From positions 1,798,001 through 1,862,000 of the forward strand of contig CBDHHN010000004.1 in the NCBI GenBank assembly GCA_965263455.1: a DNA stretch of 64,000 bases, given 5' to 3'. The position numbers and the translations under genes are program-made. Below are positions 1 through 9,700 of this stretch, one piece after another; position 1 is the first letter of the stretch, and the number at the start of each line of letters is the position of its first letter. This DNA is from CADEDH01 sp965263455 (GTDB taxonomy: Bacteria > Actinomycetota > Acidimicrobiia > Acidimicrobiales > SZUA-35). Below the pieces are notes generated by a model. It did not search any database. It was not told where the DNA came from and saw only the letters and a program-made list of their open reading frames with translations.

Positions 1-3000
1 GGCCAGCACCTCGGGTTCCACCGGCTCGACCTCGGACCGGAGGGCGGCCAGCGACCGCCGCCGCAGGACCCGTAGCACCTCGGCGTGACACCACTCCCGG
101 GTCGAGCCCTCGGGACGGAACTCGCCCCGCACCACTCGACCCTGGCGTTCGAGGTCGGTCAAGGCCCGGGCCGCCGCCTCCGGCTCCACCCCGAGCGCGG
201 CCACCAGCTCCTCGAGGAGGAACGGCCCATGGGTCCGGGCGTAGCGGGACACCAGGTCACCCAGCGGATCGTCGACCGAGTCGGTGAAGGCCGCCGGGAG
301 CCCTGGGGGAAGCGCCACGCCCAAGGCGTCGCGCAGTCGGGAGGCGTCCTCGGCCGCCGCCACCGCCTGCACCCCGACCCCGTGGCCCGGTCCGACCGCC
401 GCGCCCGACACCGCGTCCGGGCTGGCTGCGACCGTCGACGCCGCGCCCGACACCGCGCCGGGAGCACCGCCGGTCCCGGGCAGGCCGATGGCGATGATGC
501 GGCGCTCGGCCAGCAGTTGGTCGACGGCCGCCTCGGCGTCGACCCGGTCGACGCAGCGCTCGGCCACCGCCTCCCGGGTGAGGGGGCCCAACCACCGCAG
601 GAGGTCCTCGACGGCGTCGACCGAGTTGGCCCGCCAGTCGGGGGCCAACCGCTGCAGCTCGGCCTCCAGGGCGGCCAGGACCTCGGGATCGAGCAGCTCC
701 CGCAGTTCCTCCGCCCCCAACAGCTCCCGCAACAGCTCCCGGTCGAGGCTGAGCGCGGCGGCCCGGCGCTCGGCCAGGGGGGCATCGCCCTCGTACATGT
801 ACTGGGCGATCCAGCCGAACAGGAGCGACTGGGCGAAGGGGCTGGCCGTCGGGGTGTCGACCTGGTGGACCCGGATCTTGCGGCTCCTCAGCTCCCCGAG
901 GACCTGACGGAGGGCCGGCACGTCGAACACGTCGTTCAGACACTCCCGGCTCGTCTCCAACAGGATGGGGAAGCTGGGATACTTGGCCGCCACCGCCAGC
1001 AGGTCGGCCGCCTTCTGACGCTGCTGCCACAGCGGGGTCCGACGGTCGGGACGACGCCGGGGCAGGAGCAGGGCTCGGGCCGCGCACTCCCGGAACCGGG
1101 CGGCGAACATGGCCGACGACGGGAGCTGCGTGACCAGCAACTCGTCGAGGTCGTCGGGGTCGATGAGCAGATCGTCGACGGCGACGTTCTCGATCGCCTC
1201 GGGGAGCCGGATGACGATGCCGTCGTCGCTCCACAACAGCTCGACGTCCCACCCCAGGAGTTCGGTCAGCCGATGCTGGAGGGCCATGCCCCAGGGGGCG
1301 TGGACCTGGGCCCCGAACGGGCTGAGGATGCAGACCCGCCAATCCCCGATCTCGTCCCGGAACCGCTCGACCACGATCGTCCGGTCGTCGGGTGGGCGGC
1401 CCGTCACCTCGACCTGCTCGTCCAGGAACAGCAGCACGTTGGTGGCCGCCGCGTCGTCGAGGCCGTGGCGATCACGAAGGCGGGCCAGGGCGGCGGGCGG
1501 GTCCTCGGCCGCCAGGGAACCGACCTCGCGCACGAAGGCCCCCAGGGCCCGGCCCAGTTCGAGGGGCCGACCCGGACCGTCGCCGTGCCAGAACGGCATC
1601 CGTCCCGGCTGGCCCGGAGCCGGGGTCACCACCACCCGTTCGTGGGTGATGTCCTGGATGCGCCAGGTCGAGGCGCCGAGGAGGAACGTCTCGCCCGGGC
1701 GGGACTCGTAGACCATCTCCTCGTCGAGCTCGCCCACCCGCGTCCCGTCGGGGAGGAACACGCCGTACAGGCCCCGGTCGGGGATGGTGCCGCCCGAGGT
1801 CACGGCCAGGCGTTGGGCCCCGGGCCGCCCCCGGACAACGCCCTCGACCCGGTCCCAGATGATGCGGGGCCGCAGTTCGGCGAACTCATCGGACGGGTAG
1901 CGTCCGGCCAGCAGGTCGAGCACCGACGACAGGACCTCGTCCGACACCTCGGCGAAGTTGGCGGCCCCCCGGATCAGCGAGGACAGGTCCTCGACCGACC
2001 AGTCGTCGAGGGCGCAGGCGGCCACGATCTGCTGGGCCAGGACGTCGATGGGGTTGCGGGGGTAGCGGGTCTCCTCGATCAGGCCCTGGCGCATACGGTC
2101 GACCACGACCGCCGCCTCCAGCAGGTCGGCCCGGTGTTTGGGGAAGAACTTGCCCCGGCTCGGGGCGCCGACCTGGTGGCCGGCCCGCCCCACCCGTTGC
2201 AGCCCCCGGGACACCGCCCCCGGCGACTCGACCTGGACCACGAGATCGACCGCCCCCATGTCGATGCCCAACTCGAGCGACGAAGTGGCGACCAGGCCCT
2301 TGAGGTCGCCCCGCTTGAGCTCGTCCTCGATGATCAGGCGCTGCTCCCGGCTGAGCGACCCGTGGTGGGCCTTGACCAGTTCGGTGCCGGGCTCGTCGAC
2401 CGAGCGCCCGGCCGGGCCCATCCCCTCCGCCCCCCGGTTCTCGCCGTCGAGATGCAGTTCGTTGAGCCGGGTTGCGAGGCGTTCGGCCAGCCGGCGGGCG
2501 TTGACGAACACGATGGTCGACCGGTGCTCGTTGACCAGGTCGAGCAGGCGGGGGTGCATGGCGGGCCAGATGCTGCGCCGGGCCGGACCCGACGAGGCCG
2601 GGCCCGACACGGGCTCCTCGATCACCTCGCCGAGGCGGCCCATGTCTTCCACCGGGACGATGACCTCGACGTCGAGTTCCTTGCGGACCCCGGCGTCGAC
2701 GATGGCCACCGGCCGGGGCCGCCCGTCGGCGTAGCCGCCGAGGAACCGGGCGATCTCCTCCAGCGGGCGCTGGGTGGCCGACAGGCCGATCCGCTGGGGC
2801 GGGCGGTCGGTGACCCGTTCCAGGCGTTCCAGGGTCAGGGCCAGATGGGCCCCGCGCTTGGTGGCGGCCAGGGCGTGGATCTCGTCGATGATGACCGTCT
2901 CGACCCCGGCCAGGGTCTCCCGGACCTGTGAGGTGAGCATCAGGTAGAGGCTCTCCGGGGTGGTGATCAGCAGGTCGGGCGGGTGGGAGGCCAGCTTGCG

Positions 3001-3423
3001 TCGCTCGTCGGCCGGCGTGTCGCCGGTACGGAGCCCGACCACGGGCTCGTGGTAGGGGTGGCCCAGGCGTTGGGCCGCCAGCCGGACCCCCTGGAGCGGG
3101 GCCCGGAGGTTCTTCTCGACGTCGACGGCGAGGGCCCGCAGGGGCGAGATGTAGAGGATCCGGGTCCGGTGGGTGCGCTCGTCGGGCGTCGGCTCTGAGG
3201 CCAGCCGGTCGAGCCCCCAGAAGAAGGCGGTGAGGGTCTTGCCCGAGCCGGTGGGGGCCAGGATCAGGGTGTGGTCCCCGGCCGCGATCCGGGGCCAGCC
3301 CTCGACCTGGGGCGGCGTCGGCTCGGGGAAGGTGGTGGCGAACCACTCGGCTGCGGCCGGACTGAAGCCGCCCAGGACGGGGTGACGGGGCGGACGGGCA
3401 CCGGGGTCCGCAGTGGGCGTCAT
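1..3423 (-). CDS. lhr: Lhr-family DEAD/DEAH ATP-dependent helicase (3' end outside window)
   Basis: The reverse strand is open for 1141 codons from the ATG at 3423 to the window edge, so the C-terminus is missing. Seen in the translation: P-loop APTGSGKT (residues 56-63), DEIH box (about 179-182), SATQRP motif III, then helicase-C motifs ATSSLELGID and QRVGRAGH. A long Lhr-type C-terminal region with a winged-helix-like part follows. Lhr proteins are large superfamily 2 helicases that translocate on single-stranded DNA and unwind DNA or RNA-DNA duplexes, and are linked to DNA repair. A TAGGCT box ends 6 nt before the ATG, so the transcript is probably leaderless. Long frames on the opposite strand are shadows created by base composition. 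Family call is firm; the cellular role is from family knowledge. Confidence 0.93.
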   Translation of the reverse strand, partial: MTPTADPGARPPRHPVLGGFSPAAAEWFATTFPEPTPPQVEGWPRIAAGDHTLILAPTGSGKTLTAFFWGLDRLASEPTPDERTHRTRILYISPLRALAVDVEKNLRAPLQGVRLAAQRLGHPYHEPVVGLRTGDTPADERRKLASHPPDLLITTPESLYLMLTSQVRETLAGVETVIIDEIHALAATKRGAHLALTLERLERVTDRPPQRIGLSATQRPLEEIARFLGGYADGRPRPVAIVDAGVRKELDVEVIVPVEDMGRLGEVIEEPVSGPASSGPARRSIWPAMHPRLLDLVNEHRSTIVFVNARRLAERLATRLNELHLDGENRGAEGMGPAGRSVDEPGTELVKAHHGSLSREQRLIIEDELKRGDLKGLVATSSLELGIDMGAVDLVVQVESPGAVSRGLQRVGRAGHQVGAPSRGKFFPKHRADLLEAAVVVDRMRQGLIEETRYPRNPIDVLAQQIVAACALDDWSVEDLSSLIRGAANFAEVSDEVLSSVLDLLAGRYPSDEFAELRPRIIWDRVEGVVRGRPGAQRLAVTSGGTIPDRGLYGVFLPDGTRVGELDEEMVYESRPGETFLLGASTWRIQDITHERVVVTPAPGQPGRMPFWHGDGPGRPLELGRALGAFVREVGSLAAEDPPAALARLRDRHGLDDAAATNVLLFLDEQVEVTGRPPDDRTIVVERFRDEIGDWRVCILSPFGAQVHAPWGMALQHRLTELLGWDVELLWSDDGIVIRLPEAIENVAVDDLLIDPDDLDELLVTQLPSSAMFAARFRECAARALLLPRRRPDRRTPLWQQRQKAADLLAVAAKYPSFPILLETSRECLNDVFDVPALRQVLGELRSRKIRVHQVDTPTASPFAQSLLFGWIAQYMYEGDAPLAERRAAALSLDRELLRELLGAEELRELLDPEVLAALEAELQRLAPDWRANSVDAVEDLLRWLGPLTREAVAERCVDRVDAEAAVDQLLAERRIIAIGLPGTGGAPGAVSGAASTVAASPDAVSGAAVGPGHGVGVQAVAAAEDASRLRDALGVALPPGLPAAFTDSVDDPLGDLVSRYARTHGPFLLEELVAALGVEPEAAARALTDLERQGRVVRGEFRPEGSTREWCHAEVLRVLRRRSLAALRSEVEPVEPEVLA

Positions 3424-3761
3424 GGGGTCAGCCTAGGTGTGGGTGGTGACGGCGGACGGGCCGTGCCCGGCTGCCCGGGGGCCGGGTGCCGGGCCGGACC
3501 CCTCGACACAGGCGGCGGGCTGGTGTCGAGGGCGGTCCGGCCGGTCACCCGGCCCGGGTGGCCCGACGGGATCGCCCTCGCGGAACCCCTCAGTCCGCGA
3601 GCCCTTCGAGCACCCTGGGTCACCGGCGGAGCCGGTTGCAGAGGCCACCGTGCGGTGGATGCTCATGAGACGCCAAGCATCGCCCGGAAGGGGCTGGGTG
3701 ATTTCACCCAGCTCAGGGAATCTGCACACGTGACTACTGTCATCGACAACGGCATCCCACC
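3424..3761. other. 338-bp divergent intergenic region with a 9-bp inverted repeat
   Basis: This gap separates lhr (leftward) from the sigma-factor fusion gene (rightward). Apart from the lhr -10 box, it contains a perfect inverted repeat at 3693-3712: GCTGGGTGA, TT, TCACCCAGC. A CACGTG hexamer lies near 3727. The repeat is 50-70 nt upstream of the sigma gene start, so it could be an operator or part of an ECF-type promoter region. No convincing coding frame was seen, and no -35/-10 pair could be assigned with confidence. Confidence 0.4.
3430..3435 (-). promoter_or_regulatory. Candidate -10 box (TAGGCT) for leaderless lhr transcript
   Basis: TAGGCT on the reverse strand lies 6 nt before the lhr ATG. 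This is the spacing expected when transcription starts at or next to the start codon. No ribosome binding site is visible. Confidence 0.55.
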
Positions 3762-5153
3762 ATGACGCCGAAGGCGGAGCCGATGACGGTCGTACAACGA
3801 GCCGATACCGGGGGCGGTTTCGACGACGTGCTCCTCGCCGCGGCCGAGGGTCGGCCCGATGCGCTCGGAATGCTGAACGACCGGTACCTTCCCGCCCTTC
3901 GCCGGTTCGCCGCCGCCCGCAACGCCGAGGATCCCGACGCCGTGGCCAACCAGGCCCTCTACGACGGGATCCGAACCATCCACCGGCTGCAGTCCCGCAC
4001 CGAAGCCACCTTCCGGTCCTACCTGTTCACCTGCGCCGCCAACCGCATCCGGTCCGAGCATCGACGCGGGACGCCGGCCACCGTCCCCCTCGACCCGACC
4101 ATCCACGGCCCGGCGGGCGGTCTCGACCCGGCCGAGCTCACCGTTGGTACGGGTTGGCTCGGGACGGCCCTCGACGAACTGCCCCAGGACCAGCGGGCCG
4201 TGATCGTGGAGCGTTTCGCCAAGGGCAACACCATCGGCGAGACGGCCGCCTCGCTCGACAAGACCCCGGCCGCGGTCAAGCACCTCCAATCCCGGGCCCT
4301 GGCCCGGATCCGGCGCTACGTGCTGGCCGCCGGGCTGGTGACCCTGATCACGGCCCTCGCCCTGCTCCTGGCCATCATGGGCCGCAACCAGCCCCTCCGG
4401 GTCGAGCCGGTGGACGATCCCGGGCAGGGTTCGGACCCGACCACGGGCCAGGAGCAGCATCAGTCCGGCATCGGCGTGCCCCGCACCCTGCGGGCCGAGG
4501 CGCCGTCCGACGCCGGATCGACGGGACGGGCGGCCACCGAACGGAGCGTGAACGGCACGGGGTCCGACGACGAGGACGCCGTGTGGGGCGCCGGTGCCCA
4601 GAGCGGCGCCGCCTCCCGGGAGGCGCCCGGGGAGCTCGACGACGGGGCCCCGCCTCCGGCGTCCACCGCTCCGGCGGTCCAGTCGGCCCGCTCCGGGGCC
4701 TCGACCACCACGGCCGCACCGACGACGACCACGTCGACCCCGCCGACCCCGTCGACCCCGCCAACCGAGGCACAGCCCCCGACCACGTCGGCCGCACCGA
4801 CCACGTCGACCCCCGTGTCGCCGGCCGCCGGGGTCTGCGCCGACACCGGGGTCGAGGTCAACCCGCAGTACCTGTGGCCCAACAACGGCAAGTTCGTGGA
4901 GGTGGTGGCCACCTTCTCCTTCGGACCGGCGTGCGACCCGGCCCAGGCCGTCATCCGGCTGGTTGCGGTCGAGGTCGAGTACGGGGATCCCGATCTCGAC
5001 GTCGAGAACGCCGACATCGGGACCGATGACCGCCGGGTGTCGCTCCGGGCCAAACGGCCGCGCGAGTACGAACTGCGGTGGACGGTGACCGGGCCCGACG
5101 GCGTCTCGACCACGGTCCGGGCCGAGGTCGAGGCGGACAAGCCGCCGAAGTAG
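3762..5153 (+). CDS. Membrane-tethered ECF-like sigma factor with extracytoplasmic Ig-like domain
   Basis: About 463 residues in four parts. (1) Sigma region 2-like helices, about 25-95, with an RSYLFTCAANRIRSEHRR stretch. (2) Sigma region 4 helix-turn-helix, about 125-180 (LPQDQRAVIVERF, then KTPAAVKHLQSRALARIRRY). (3) One membrane segment, about 187-207, followed by a linker that becomes very Thr/Pro-rich at about 300-355. (4) A C-terminal domain, about 358-460, with LWPNNGKFVEV, CDP and GTDDR motifs typical of secreted bacterial Ig-like repeats. Topology would put the sigma part inside and the Ig-like part outside. No separate anti-sigma gene follows; the next gene is convergent only 6 bp away. 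A second ATG at 3783 with an AAGGCGGAG stretch just upstream may be the real start. Domain architecture is seen; sensing by the outer domain is inferred. Confidence 0.82.
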   Translation: MTPKAEPMTVVQRADTGGGFDDVLLAAAEGRPDALGMLNDRYLPALRRFAAARNAEDPDAVANQALYDGIRTIHRLQSRTEATFRSYLFTCAANRIRSEHRRGTPATVPLDPTIHGPAGGLDPAELTVGTGWLGTALDELPQDQRAVIVERFAKGNTIGETAASLDKTPAAVKHLQSRALARIRRYVLAAGLVTLITALALLLAIMGRNQPLRVEPVDDPGQGSDPTTGQEQHQSGIGVPRTLRAEAPSDAGSTGRAATERSVNGTGSDDEDAVWGAGAQSGAASREAPGELDDGAPPPASTAPAVQSARSGASTTTAAPTTTTSTPPTPSTPPTEAQPPTTSAAPTTSTPVSPAAGVCADTGVEVNPQYLWPNNGKFVEVVATFSFGPACDPAQAVIRLVAVEVEYGDPDLDVENADIGTDDRRVSLRAKRPREYELRWTVTGPDGVSTTVRAEVEADKPPK

Positions 5154-5159
5154 CTGGCG

Positions 5160-5984
5160 TCAGCCCTGGCCCACGTCGACCACCGGGCCCCTCAGGACCA
5201 TCTGGTCGCTCGGCAACGGCGGCTCGCCCTCCCGTTGTCGGGTCACGGCGAACGTGGGGTACCGGTCGACGGCCACCCCGCTCCACAGCTCGACCGGCTC
5301 GCCCGGCTCCCGTAGGTGGAAACTCCCGATCCCGACCACGGAGCCGTCGTCGGCCAGCAACCAGCCGGCGTAGTACTCGCCCTCGGCCGCCGGTTCGAGG
5401 CCGGTGACGTCGAGGGTGATGGCCATGCCCGTGCCCAATCGCTCGATCCGGACCTCGGCCCGGGCGTCGGGGGCCAGGGGTGTGCCCGCCACCTCGTAGG
5501 TCGGGACGTCGTCGGCCTGGAACCGGGGCCAGGCCACCAGGGCGATCGCGGCCGCGGTGGCCGCGATCGCGGCCACCGCCGTCCCGAACCAGCGGGCCCG
5601 GGCCCGAGCCCGGGCCGAGCCGGGGCGTCCGGGATCGGCCGGCACGCCCCGTTCCGGGCCCGAAGCCGGATCGACGCCGCCCGCCCGTTCCGGCAGGGAG
5701 GCACCGAAGTCGGCATCGAAGTCGACCCCGGAATCGAGACCGGCATCGGCATCGAAGCCCGCCGTGGTCCCGACGTCGGCCCGGGCCGAGCCGGCGGCCT
5801 CGGCCAGGAGCCGCGCCCGCAATCCGGGTGGCGGACCGTCCCATACCTCGTCGGTGGCCAGCAGGTCACCGATCCGGTCGAGAGCGGAGGTCACCTCGGG
5901 GGTGAGCGAATCGGCCGATCCGTCGACCGGGAACGACTCGTCACCGGGATCGAGGTAGGCGGCCCAGTCATCATGTGCGCTCAT
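5160..5984 (-). CDS. RskA-like anti-sigma factor
   Basis: 274 residues. A cytoplasmic N-terminus with low-complexity Asp/Ala stretches is followed by one membrane segment (about 131-155) and an outer domain (about 165-274) that matches the RskA anti-sigma-K C-terminal fold, with EYYAGWLLADDGSVVGIG and a terminal VVDVG. The ATG at 5984 overlaps the stop of the upstream sigma gene as ATGA, so the two are translationally coupled. RskA-type proteins hold their partner sigma factor at the membrane until proteolysis or a redox signal frees it. The usual HxxxCxxC zinc-binding anti-sigma motif is not visible in the N-terminal part, so the contact with sigma may differ. Partner assignment is by overlap. 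Confidence 0.85.
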   Translation of the reverse strand: MSAHDDWAAYLDPGDESFPVDGSADSLTPEVTSALDRIGDLLATDEVWDGPPPGLRARLLAEAAGSARADVGTTAGFDADAGLDSGVDFDADFGASLPERAGGVDPASGPERGVPADPGRPGSARARARARWFGTAVAAIAATAAAIALVAWPRFQADDVPTYEVAGTPLAPDARAEVRIERLGTGMAITLDVTGLEPAAEGEYYAGWLLADDGSVVGIGSFHLREPGEPVELWSGVAVDRYPTFAVTRQREGEPPLPSDQMVLRGPVVDVGQG

Positions 5985-6613
5985 GCCGAACCTCCCTCCC
6001 TGGTCTCGCCGCCGTCGACGAGGTGTGCCAGCAAGGATGCCAGCCGCTTGTGGGCCCGGAACGATCGGGACTTGACCGTCCCCACCGGCACCCCGAGCCG
6101 CTCGGCGATCTGGGGCTGGGTCAGGCCCTGGTAGTGGACCATGGCCATGATGCGGCGCTCGTCCTCGGGCAACTGGTCGAGAGCCAGCTTGATCTCCCAC
6201 GTCTCCCACGACCGCTCGATACCGGGCAGCTCGACGGCGATCTCCCGTTCCGGGGCATGGTCGCCCCGGGTGGGCCGGAACTCCCGCCGGTGCACGTCGA
6301 GGGCGGTGCGTCGGGCGATGGTGAGGAGCCAGGGCCCGAGGTCGCGGCTCCGGTCGAACCCGCCCGCCCCCTTCCAGGCCCGCATGAAGGTCTCCTGGAC
6401 GGCGTCCTCGGCCAACTGCCGGTCGCGGAGCACGCTGGCCGTGACCGACCAGACGGCCCGCGAGTAGTGGTCGTAGACGGCGCCGAGGGCGGTCACGTCA
6501 CCGGCGCAGAAGGCGGCCACCACCGGCTCCGGTAGCTGGCGCCGGGGGGTCGACGACGCCGGGTCGGCATCGGTCGACCCGGCCGGTTGACGACCGGTTC
6601 CAGGCTCGGTCAT
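5981..6613 (-). CDS. ECF RNA polymerase sigma factor (SigK-like)
   Basis: Sigma-70 region 2 (AVYDHYSRAVWSVTASVLRD, then LAEDAVQETFMRAWKGA) and region 4 helix-turn-helix (LDQLPEDERRIMAMVHYQG, then TQPQIAERLGVPVGTVKSR) are both complete, with a short linker as in ECF factors. It overlaps the RskA-like anti-sigma gene by 4 nt. The SigK-like label follows from that partner type. The start is uncertain. ATG 6613 gives 210 residues. An in-frame ATG at 6694 lies 4 nt after a TATAGT box (reverse strand, 6704-6699), so a leaderless longer form is possible. GTG 6637 is a third option. Targets are not visible from the window. Confidence 0.88.
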   Translation of the reverse strand: MTEPGTGRQPAGSTDADPASSTPRRQLPEPVVAAFCAGDVTALGAVYDHYSRAVWSVTASVLRDRQLAEDAVQETFMRAWKGAGGFDRSRDLGPWLLTIARRTALDVHRREFRPTRGDHAPEREIAVELPGIERSWETWEIKLALDQLPEDERRIMAMVHYQGLTQPQIAERLGVPVGTVKSRSFRAHKRLASLLAHLVDGGETREGGSA

Positions 6614-6698
6614 GCGGCATCGACCGCGGTCGGCCACCCGTCGGCCACTGGCCGTTCCTCCCTCCGCCGGTCCTGGCAGCGTCGCTAGCGCCATGCCA

Positions 6699-6704
6699 AC
6701 TATA
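6699..6704 (-). promoter_or_regulatory. Candidate -10 box (TATAGT) for the sigma/anti-sigma operon
   Basis: TATAGT on the reverse strand, about 85 nt upstream of the preferred ATG at 6613 and 4 nt upstream of an alternative ATG at 6694. No clear -35 was found. Confidence 0.4.
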
Positions 6705-6757
6705 CGGCGTGACCAGGGTGGACGGTTCTCCCCTCGACGGCTCGGCCCGCCTGTCGG

Positions 6758-9700
6758 CTAGGCCGGGACGACCCTCAGACCGGGAGGGTTGTCGACGCCG
6801 GCGCCGGGACGGGTGGGCTCCGGGGCGATGGGGTCGGTGCCTTCGCCGCCCGTCGGGACGGGCCCATCGGCCGCGTCACCAGCGCCGGGCAAGGCCAACT
6901 GGGCCAGATGGGCCACCCCGGCCCGAAGGATGTAGCCCCGGCCCGCGGGCTGGGGCCCCAGGGGCCGCATCCGGAGGCGGAAGACGTCGCCGGCATCGGG
7001 TGGAGGCTGTAACAGCACCCCGGAGCGGGCGGCGGTCAGGGCCCGGTTCAGGGGTTGGATGCCCTTGAACGTCTCGATCCGACCGGCCACGACGAGCCGG
7101 GCCCGGGATCGGGGGTCGGTGGCCAGCTTCTCGATCACCGACACGAGGTCGGGAGCGAGCAGCTCGATGTCGTCGACCAGGACCAGACCGGGCTCGGCCC
7201 CCAGCTCGAACAGGGTCCGGGGATCCGACACCGTCCGGCCGTGGGCCCCGCCGCCCCCGGTCGCCGGGTCCGCACCGACCCGGTGCACGACCCCCGGACC
7301 GAGCACTCCGGAGGCGGCCCGGGCGATGGTGTCGAGGGCCGTCGACCGCCCGCTCCCCGGGGGCCCGGTGACTACGGTGTGCACCCCGGGGCGCAGCTCC
7401 AGCCCCACCGGTTCGAGGTCGTGGTGGGCCAGCCCGAGGGCCAGGTCCCAGCGATCGCCGTCGGCGGTGGAGTGGACGGCCACCTCGGCGAATGCCACCT
7501 GGCGGGGCAGGGCCCGCAGTGGGCGGGGCCCGCCTCGGCCGACCCGGTCCTGTGTTGAGGGCTGTGTGGAGGACGATGTGGAGGGCTGTGTGGAGGGCGG
7601 TGTTGTCGCCGCCATCGTCACCGCCGTGTCGAGTCCGGAGGTCACGAACTGCACCTCGGCCCCCGACCGGGTGTCGATGGCCCGACCGGGCCCGAGGTCG
7701 GGTACGTCCTTGGCCCGCAGGCCGAACGAGGTGTAGGCCATCCGGTCGGCCAGGCGGAACACGAACTTGGTCGGGACCTGGGCCGCCACCCGCATGGGGA
7801 TGCCCCGCTCCCCCAGACCGGTGGCGACCACGATCATGCCCAGGGGTGCACCGTCACGGATGAGGGCGGCCAGCCGGGCCGGGCCCTCGGTGTCGCCCTG
7901 CTCGTCGAGATGCTCGAGCAGGCCGGCGTAGTTGCTGATGGCCAGCACGAACAGCGGTGCGTCCTCGGGCCCGAGGCGGGCCAACCGCTCCTCGCGCTGT
8001 CGGGCCTGACGGACCTCGAGCTCGGCTCCCACCAGCTGCAGGAGGCGGGCCAGCAACTCGTCGTCCTGGGGACCGACCCGGGCCCCGGCCTGGGGGAGAT
8101 CGTCGAGGGCGGCCAGCCCCCCGGAGAAGTCGGCGGCGTACAGATGGAGCCGGTCCGGACCGTGGGTCGCGGCCAGTCCGGCGCACAGCGCGACCACGGC
8201 GTTGTCCATGGGTTCGGGGTCGATCCCGAACAGGAGGGTGTGGCCGTCGGCGGCCGACCATCGGAGCGGGGCCTGGCGCTGCTCGTCGGGCAGATCGACC
8301 AGGCCCCAGGCCGAACTCCAACGGCCCGGCTCGGCCGACACCCGATCGAGTTCGGCCAGCTCGGCTGCGGTCAGCCGGTCGGGGAGGGCCGGGGGCCAGG
8401 GCACCCGCGGCGCGGGGAGGCCTCGACGGCCCGCCTCGGCCGTCGCCGCCTCGGTCAGGGTGACCACCTCGGGGGGCCGATCGCCGTCGTCCCCATCGTC
8501 GGGATCGGCGACGGCGGCCGGCTCGTCGACCAACCGGAAGGGTGTGACCCGAAGGGCGCCGCCCTCTCGTCGGGGAGGCGGGAACGAGACGATGGCGGTC
8601 TGGAAGGTCACGAGTTCATCGGCACCCAGCCGGGCCAGGGCCCGACCGGCCTGGCTGCGGTGGATGGCGGCGGCCTCGGGGCTGCCGATCACGTCGGAGG
8701 AGTCGCGGTCGTCCTGGACCCGCAGGGCGATCCGGAGGTTCGTGTTGGCCCGGATCTTGGCGTCGACGACGCCGGTGGGCCGCTGGGTGGCCAGGACCAT
8801 GTGGATGCCGAGGCTCCGACCACGCTGGGCCACGTCGACGAGCGAGGTCATGAAGTCGGGAAGTTCGGCCGCCAGGGTGGCGAACTCGTCGACCACGATC
8901 ATGAGCCGAGGCAGCCCCTGGGGCCCGGGCGGGAGCTGGGCCAGGTCCGAGACGCCGGCCGTCCGCAGAAACCGCTCGCGGTGGGTGAGCTCGGCCCGCA
9001 GGCAGCGGAGCGCCCGTTCGGCCAGATGCTCGTCGAGGTCGGTGACGACGCCGACGGTGTGGGGCAGGTCGGCACAGGCGTCGAAGGCCCCACCCCCCTT
9101 GAAGTCGACGAGCACGAAGTTGACGGCCGTCGGGTCGTAGCGGACGGCGAGCGACGCGATCAGGGTCCGTAGCAGCTCGCTCTTGCCCGACCCGGTTGTC
9201 CCGGCCACCAGGGCGTGGGGCCCGTCGCGGACCAGGTCGATGCGGAACGGTCCGTGCTCGGCCACCCCCAGCGTCGCCTCCAGCCCCGACGGGCTGTGGT
9301 CCCACGAGCGGGCCACGACGGAGCGGTCGACGTCCCCGCCCACCAGCTCTCCGAGATGGCACGTGGCGGGCAGGAGGGCGGCCGAGGTCGCCGCCTCGGG
9401 GTCGACGAAGCGGGCCAGCGAGCGAGCGACGGCCCGGGCCACCGAGCGGTCGGCCTGGGCCGCGATGACATCCTGGACGACGTCGCCGGTGGCGGTGTCG
9501 ATCAGTCGACCCCGGCCATCGGCACCGACCTCGAGGACCATCCGGCAGAACGACGGGAGGGCGACGGCCCGGTCGGCCACGACCACGGCCGCGGCTCGTC
9601 CGGCGTTGACGGCCGACGCCACCTCGGGAAGCCCGGTGGCGACCCGCTCCTCGTCGTCGATGAGTACGACCCGGGTCGGCGACGGTGACGGCGGCGGGGC

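Noticed and set aside
85..2931. Long open frame on the + strand (948 codons)
   Set aside because: It is antisense to the well-conserved lhr gene and has a low-complexity composition; high G+C leaves such frames open.
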